DNA from: Polytrichum commune
Lineage: Eukaryota > Streptophyta > Polytrichopsida > Polytrichales > Polytrichaceae
Reading direction: 5' to 3'
NCBI GenBank assembly: GCA_950295325.1
Contig: OX485804.1
Coordinates: 4,464,001 to 4,528,000 of the forward strand
DNA: 64,000 nucleotides
Both the position numbers and the translations under genes were made by a program. Position 1 is the stretch's first letter, and each line of letters begins with the position of its first letter. The notes under the pieces were generated by a model. That model made no database searches. It saw nothing but the letters and a program-made list of their open reading frames with translations, and was not told the origin of the DNA. Positions 57,658 to 64,000 of this stretch are shown here, piece by piece.

Positions 57658-59157
57658 TTATGGTGGGGGGACATGGGTTTGTTTGTTGTCAAGTTTTCTT
57701 TTGTTTAGGACCAGGTAAGTAAGGTATTTGATGGCATTTTGGTGTATGTTCTTCATGAGGGCTTTGGTGTAAGCTTTCGGGACTTTGAGTTTGATTAGTT
57801 GTTCTATGGAGTTTTTGTGTATAGCTCCCCTTACTCCAGTTGTGATGGTGACGAGGGGGTTGGTCTGCCAGCCATTGTTTTGTAATGTAGTGATTAGTGG
57901 GTCATATTTGGTGTGTTTGTGGGTGCGAGCTTGTTCCGGGAATCAATCATGGCAGTATGTGAATTCTATGAATTGGACAGTGTAGCTAGAGGAGGGTAGT
58001 ATGGGTACTTGCATTTGGTTGGGGGCTCCAATGATGCACATTATGTCTGGTCTTAATTTCGCTTGGCATTGGCATGTACTTTGTGTGCATGTACATTTGA
58101 GAAGCCATTCTGGGACTATTGGGTCTGGGGGTTGGTTGGTTATTCTGCCTGCGTTGGTCAAGGTGAAGAATCAGGTGTTTTTATTGGCTTGTAGGGTCTG
58201 GGTGATGAGGTGGACTGCTTTGTTATGTCTAGCAATTCGTAATCCTTTTAGGTATGGGTGTTCGCATGTCGATAGTAGGTGGGGCCATGTGTCTTTGTCG
58301 TTGGTGCAACATAGTGTACAATTGGGGTTTTGATACTTAAGGGGCCAAAATATTTTTTTTCTATGGTTACCCATGTATTGGGCATATCTGAATTTTAGAG
58401 TTTGGGTAACTTGTGTGTCATGTATTTTGTCGTCTTTCCAGAAGTGGTTAGAAAGCTTTTGGTTGATTTGGTCGTTGTTTAGCCATTTGTCTACACACGG
58501 GAATTTACTTTTGGCTAGTGCAGTTTCGCGATTTTCGTGTTCTTTTGCTATGAATGTGTGGAGGTTACGAATGGCACCATCATGTGTGGCTATGGGGTAG
58601 CTAGCTAGCCAAAAGGGGGTGGAGTGGGCTATGTGAATGCGTGGCGTAGTGTTTGGTTTATCTTTAAGTGTCCCCTCATTGGCTAGTATGTCTGCCTTTT
58701 CGTTTCCACTAATGCCTGTGTGTGCTCGTACTTTGTGTATGTGGATCATATGTCGGGTCCACTATATTTGGTGTATGATGGCTGCTATGAGTAGTTTGTC
58801 TGGGTGGTGGTGTTGAGAAGTTGGGTGTTGTATGTGGTTGTTGATTAGGTACATGCTGTTGAGTCTATCTGTGAATATATGTGTTTCTCCTTGGGTATTT
58901 TGTATAGTTTTAATAGCTATGAGTATTGCGTTCAGTTCAACTCTTAGGATGTTTTGGTAGCCTGGTAGCCTTTCTGCGATCTTGGTGTTGTTGTTGGGGC
59001 TATATACTCCTGAGCCCATAGCGTTGCACTCAATTTGACCCTCAGGGTTTTTGGAAGGCGGAATAAATGATCCATCCATATATATGCATTGTTGTGGGTG
59101 GTATTTGAGGGCGTGTATGTAGTTGTAAGTGGGAGGTAGAGGAAGCGTTGTGTTATT
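57658..59157 (-). pseudogene. LINE 3' fragment with RNase H domain, right copy
   Basis: Mirror of 51078-52577 with the same three stop codons. One visible difference is Ile instead of Val in the strand-reversed shadow frame (a C/T change at 58118). The RNase H acidic residues and the CTLC to HLLSTC cluster are unchanged. Confidence 0.8.
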
Positions 59158-59199
59158 GGGGGGGGGGATTTGTGTTTTTGGGGGCGGATTTCCATGCCT

Positions 59200-60515
59200 T
59201 GGAAAATTTAATGTTGAATGTTTTGGGGGTGGGTTTGATGAGATGTATCTCTATGTGTGTGTTTGTGGTTCTTTTTAGGACTTATCAAGATCTTGTGGTT
59301 CACATATGAGGTCATGGCCAATATGATGAAAGTGAAGCATCCCTTGTTATACGCCCACACAAGTGCTTGACATCATTTTGTGGGTGTGTGTGTTGGCATC
59401 ATGTTTGCAAGATTGGATAGATTTTACACTCCTAGTAGTAGTAGACTGAATCACTAGGATCTTGGCCGACTATGCCCACAAACTTCCCTGTGAGGAGAGG
59501 AATGTTTCTGTATTGGTCGGGCGGGCGGGTGGGGGAATGGTTCTTTACATGTCGGGGAATTTTGGCCTTCTGCCTGACAAGTGGCAGGGGCGTGGCTGAC
59601 CCGTTTTGGGAAGGCGTCTAGAGGCACCGCCGGCACGCTGTATGCAAACTCATGAACTCTCTAAATCTGGGCTCTCTTCTGTTGCGCTCGTGGTGTCTGA
59701 AAATTCTATGAGCCTGTCTGCGGCAGTGTTCGGAGCAGCGATCTGCAAACTTTGGGAGTTCATTTCTGCATCAAATTTCTGTTTCTTCACTGTGAGCGTA
59801 GCTAGAGTTTTCCCTTGAAATTTCGACACAGATGTGGGTGACAAATTGATTGAGCATGGATGTTGACCCAACTTTGAGGACCTAGCAGAAACTTATTGAA
59901 CGGGCGTGCATACGCTGATCCTCTCGGAGTACAGATGTTGTGCAGTCGCAACGACAAGGCTCCACACAACTTTGGGTTTGGAAGAAGTTGACAAACAAAG
60001 ACATTGAAGACAAGATTGGGATTTGTCAATTTTCTGGAACCCCGTGAGGGAAGGGAAGTGTATGGTAGAAACGTCTGCAGATTCGGCTTCATAGCTCAAT
60101 TCTTGGAGTTTGAGAGGGGTTCTGGGTTCACATTTTGAGACAGTTTGTGGCGATACTTCTCGTAGGTGTGTGCACAACTCTTGAATTACTCCTTTGGTAA
60201 GATGACTACACACAAGTGCCAGCTCAATTTCATGAAGGTTGCAAGCTACACTAATTATTTTTAGTTGTCCTATGGCAGCAGCGCCTGGGTTAGTGTTTTA
60301 ATTATCTAGGGCTTGAGTAGAGTGCATGTGAGTTATATTTGCTTCTGAATAGGGTGGCACCTGTGTGAATATAGCCTCGTAACTTGTCAAATCTGTGATA
60401 TAGAGGGAAAATGTGAGAAGCTGCTTGTGTCACAGAGCGGCGCGATTAACTGTCTCGATCTATCTTGTGGGCAGCCACTTGCAGAATCATACAGCATTCA
60501 GCGAACGGATTCAAG
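59200..60515. other. Upstream region of the right expansin
   Basis: Mirror of 49720-51035. Presumed promoter, with a weak TATA-like GATATAG near 60397. No other feature. Confidence 0.4.
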
Positions 60516-61328
60516 ATGCCTGCGTTTCGCAGGGAGCTCTTAGTGGTGATGGTGGTGGTGAGCTATGCTGCGTTTGGTATCCCGAGAGGAGCGTTGTGCG
60601 GGAACTTGTCACAGTTCGGGTACGACGAGGGATGGAGACCCGGGCACGCGACTTGGTACGGGGATCCGCACGGGGAAGGCTCGAGCGGGGGTGCATGCGG
60701 ATTTACGAAGCTCACCGGCTCTCCCTACGGCAGTGCGATTGCAGCGGGAAGCTCACCTATCTTCGCAAAAGGCAAGGGGTGTGGCCAATGCTACGATATG
60801 GTGTGCACCTACTCCTCCTGCATGCCCAACCCCATTCGGATCGTCATCACCGACGAGTGCCCCGGTGGCACCTACTGTAGCACGGGGGAGCCCGCGTTCG
60901 ACCTCAGCGGCGACGCCATCAGCAGCATGGCGCTCCCGGGCAAAGACGCCGAGCTTCGCAACATCGGTCTGTACAACATTAAGTACAAGCGCGTCCCCTG
61001 CATGTTCGCAAACCAGACGATCGCCTTCCGGGTAGACGCCGGCTCCAGTCCTTTCTGGCTCGCGCTCTCGGTGCGCTATACGGCAGGATCCGGCGACATC
61101 GAGAGCGTGGCCATCCGGGAGAAAGGCGCCAGCGGCTTCATCACCATGCGACATGACTGGGGTGTCAACTACGTCGCCACTCCCCCCAGTGGCCGCCCCT
61201 TGAAGGGCCCTTTCGATATCATGGTCACGGCCAGGTTGCATAAACATGCCGTCGTGGCCACAGAAACTATCCCCGACTCCTTCACGCCGGGGAAGGAATA
61301 TGTCTCCAATGTGCAGTTTGAATACTAG
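60516..61328 (+). CDS. Beta-expansin, right copy
   Basis: Predicted protein identical over all 270 residues to the left copy at 48907-49719: signal peptide, double-psi beta-barrel with TDECPGG and AFDLSG, and CBM63-like domain. The start at 60516 has a favourable context (TCAAGATGCC); an in-frame ATG at 60465 would add 17 residues ahead of the signal peptide and is less likely. Both genes point away from the palindrome centre with 10.8 kb between their start codons, so read-through would produce no antisense to the partner. The identity of 5' and 3' flanks over kilobases shows duplication of a genomic block rather than retroposition of the gene alone, although the lack of introns could mean an older retroposed origin. 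Product secreted to the wall. Confidence 0.93.
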   Translation: MPAFRRELLVVMVVVSYAAFGIPRGALCGNLSQFGYDEGWRPGHATWYGDPHGEGSSGGACGFTKLTGSPYGSAIAAGSSPIFAKGKGCGQCYDMVCTYSSCMPNPIRIVITDECPGGTYCSTGEPAFDLSGDAISSMALPGKDAELRNIGLYNIKYKRVPCMFANQTIAFRVDAGSSPFWLALSVRYTAGSGDIESVAIREKGASGFITMRHDWGVNYVATPPSGRPLKGPFDIMVTARLHKHAVVATETIPDSFTPGKEYVSNVQFEY

Positions 61329-61354
61329 GTCCATTTGGGCTTCCATAGATTAGT

Positions 61355-62245
61355 TAGATGTTCATAGGCAGTCTTCGATGCAAAGTCTGTACAGTTCCTT
61401 GTCAGCCTGGAATTTGGGGTCGGGTTGTGCCACCTGTAGGAAACAGAAGGCGTGACGCAGACAATTATTGTGCTTTACCGTAGGGGATTGTAGTTCTTTA
61501 GACTGTTGTGCAAAATCGTAGTTCTTCAGACTCTATGTTCAGTTTGAGGTGTGTGTCATGTGTGAGGTTAAGGAAACATCGACAATTCCGCTGTAATATT
61601 CTTGTGAATGAGTGTTGATGTTTGTGAAATGTAATGCATTTGCATGTGCAGGCCTCGCTAGCTTAGCCAGTTGTTCAAATGCTCCGACAGATGGAATTAC
61701 GCACCATACCAGAGTTCCTTTTTCAAACAAATAAATACGATGTATATAATCTTAGTTCTTCAGACTGTATGTTTTAAGAAATATCATATGATGCCAATAC
61801 GGTTAAAGAAGTATGTCCACGACGGTATTCTCATCAATGTCCGTCGGATGTAATTTCATTTGCATATGCAGGCTTCACTAGTCGATGAGAGATTTGTTCG
61901 AATGAATCCGTTGAATGAAACATGGCATACTAGACTTCTTTGTCAGACAAATATACTTGTGCATAATTGAGGTTTTTTCAGGCATGTAGGTTCAGACCAT
62001 CATAATGTAGGTACAATTAGTATTCTCATCAATACTAGTCGTAAACCATGGTATAGTGTCACTACCACTAAAATGTTAACCCTTATTATTCACCATTCCT
62101 TATCATTTTTGGGGGCGATTATAGATTTACGATTATAGATTTACCATGTTGCAATTACTATCACTTACCAAATATATTTTCACCAAAATTTCAATCATCC
62201 ATGACAATATTTCAGCACGAGTTGCTGACAAGAGGAGTGCGAATA
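61355..62245. repeat. Expansin 3' flank, right arm: two-unit repeat and diverged family D MITE
   Basis: Mirror of 47990-48880: units at about 61610-61755 and 61825-61973, and a family D remnant at about 62005-62245 with CGTAAACCATGGTATAGTG. Confidence 0.5.
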
Positions 62246-62550
62246 TTTTATTACTCTGCACATTTAAGTATGACTTCCGATGCCATTTATCGACATGTAG
62301 TGCTGGGATGTGCATCACTAATTTAACACTTCGAAAATTGATACGAAGGAGGATCAATCTTACAAGAAGGCACTGAACCTCCATATATTAACATTACTCA
62401 TACGGAGGACGAAAGGTGAGTATTCATTTTTTAAAACAATAAAGAAAGAAATTGAACTGATGTCCAACTTAGTACAATTTAGGATTCTGTCGTATATTCT
62501 GCGACGCAACCCGCTTATCCCAATGGCCCTGTTCCTGATCTTGCAATAAT

Positions 62551-62760
62551 GTGACGCTCCCTCTCCGGCCCTTCCAATCGTTTCGCATCCGAATGAAATA
62601 TCAGAATTTTTTAAAATTTACAATCTACATGTCAAGCTTTCAAACATACCACCAAAATCTTGATGTCATATTTGGTGAGATGGATAAAAGATTGAGACGA
62701 AGACCCTTCAGATTACACCTGTACGAGCGTGATAAACTCTGCTCGGTGCACAAGGATTGA
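62551..62760 (+). pseudogene. Truncated copy of the unrecognised frame at the arm edge
   Basis: Reads HQNLDVIFGEMDKRLRRRPF and RLHLYERDKLCSVHKD, then stop. It matches the minus-strand frame at 47295-47600 up to the arm limit at 62750, where the left copy instead continues for 60 more residues. Family unknown. Confidence 0.4.
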
Positions 62761-64000
62761 AGTTACCCTGCATGGATACGAGACACAAAAAGAGTTTAGG
62801 GTTGAGAACAGCATCGAGATGATTGCAACGATGCTCACAGAAGATGTACTCTCCGTTTAAATGGCAACCAAGTTGTGGTAGTCGTCAGACTTGCGAAGCT
62901 GTCAATTTCAAACGAAGAGTCGGGAAACTAGGAAAACTCCTTGTTTCCTGAAATCATGTATATGGCACAGCTATGACTCGAATCCCTTCCATCAATGTTT
63001 TCACACCCTTGGAAGGCGCTCTTAAGGGCCGTGCAAGAATATCAAGAGAAAAATAAAACAATTAAGGAAATATTGTCGTTACAAAAAATGTCCAAACTGT
63101 GGAAAGGATCAGTGCTAAAGTGGCGTCACCGCAGGAGATAAGGATTTGCAACCAAGTAAGCATACAGACGAGTGAAATCAGAAAAAGGAATTTTCATGTA
63201 AGGAGAAATCTAGGCTGCACATGAAACTTGAAATGGCAGTCCTCGCCTTTATATTCGACCTACGACACACATGACCAGCATGAATGCCGACACACAGTCT
63301 AACAAAATATAGAGGAGCTTGCGCGGGCGGCGAGCCATAACTTCGGCACGCGCCCGGGTTTCTCGTCCTGTCCCTGGTTCCTGACTTAAAAGATCTACAT
63401 GCTCACTTGGACACCCTTAGATGTACCCCTGCTCAAACCTTTTACTGTTACCATCATTTCCTTTTATGATCCTACATCAACCCCGAAACCCCAGTATTTA
63501 AATCATTAACCTCAACACAAAATAAAGAAGCGAACAAGAAAATGAGAAGATCACATATTTTCACCTTACATTCAAGGAGACTACTTTCGCTGCATATGTC
63601 CACATGTTACCAAATGTGAACTGCATTGATTCAGAGCAAGATTATGCGTACGACCATATGCAATGAACCACGATTTACAAAGTTATCCCCACTTCCCTCT
63701 AATCTGGAAGTAACAAAGCCACTTCACACAAAGCCCAGCAGTTCTCAATACCCAAACAAGTTTTAAACGGAAGGGAAGATAAACCGCGAAACTGTCAAAG
63801 ATTTGGGTCGAGATACTCGCACTCGAGCACCACCACGCCAAGTCTCCAGCAAGCGTCGATAGACATACTCACAGATCAAGCGATGCGCAACGAAATCACT
63901 ACAGACTCGACCTACATACAAAGAAGCCACTTAGCTTTGTACTAAGCTGGTGTTTTGTAACACGGATACGAGTGAACGAAAACCTCCGCTTCATATAAGC
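62761..64000. other. Right flank of the palindrome, nothing recognised
   Basis: Single-copy-looking DNA without mirror on the left. No coding region, RNA gene or terminal repeat could be supported. Confidence 0.45.

Larger units (their letters stand above)
56176..62750. repeat. Right arm of the giant inverted repeat (6575 bp)
   Basis: Continuous mirror of 47485-54663 without the gap and without the 403-bp duplication, so it is the better reference for the arm. Confidence 0.95.

Noticed and set aside
62551-62610. N-terminal part of the frame beginning MTLPLRPFQSF
   Set aside because: Its similarity to the left-edge frame is within the palindrome and adds no evidence for a start codon; only the later part looks possibly coding.

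Overview
The window looks like nuclear DNA of a land plant. Evidence: an intron-bearing elongator tRNA-Met of the plant type, a beta-expansin gene, Mutator-like and L1-type elements, many small inverted-repeat elements, AT-rich intergenic DNA and a 200-N scaffold gap. The lineage is not fixed by the sequence. The style of the SWIM-type Mutator transposase and of the RNase H-bearing LINE makes a spore-bearing plant (fern, lycophyte or moss relative) plausible; this is a weak inference. Genes are very sparse: two identical beta-expansin copies and one tRNA are the only intact genes I recognise.

Layout. 1-21.8 kb is intergenic sea with nested miniature elements: Harbinger-like MITEs with TAA/TTA target duplications, an ACTACACTAAAT-ended MITE family, a 5'-truncated L1-type LINE with target duplication (4699-5489), and several tandem repeats. 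About 21.9-31.6 kb is a decayed autonomous Mutator-like element. Its transposase is on the + strand (26.9-29.3 kb) and an unrecognised second gene faces it on the - strand (31.6-30.2 kb), an arrangement recalling maize MuDR. A shortened, inverted relative of its left end lies at 36.98-37.78 kb. 31.6-47.4 kb is again repeats, with tRNA-Met(CAT) at 39.06 kb, a tiny LINE insertion at 43.4 kb and a hairpin element at 46.2 kb.

47.5-62.75 kb is a giant near-perfect inverted repeat. Arms of about 6.57 kb (47485-54663 and 56176-62750) flank a 1.5 kb spacer containing a GGTATG-type minisatellite. Each arm carries an intact, outward-facing beta-expansin, an RNase H-containing 3' fragment of a LINE already dead before duplication, and the same MITEs. 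The left arm is broken by 200 Ns whose two flanks are the same 403 bp, so part of the left arm is probably an assembly duplication. 62.75-64 kb holds nothing recognisable.

The expansins would act in the cell wall; nothing else in the window forms a pathway with them. The rest is transposon biology, with several insertions whose relative order can be read from nesting.
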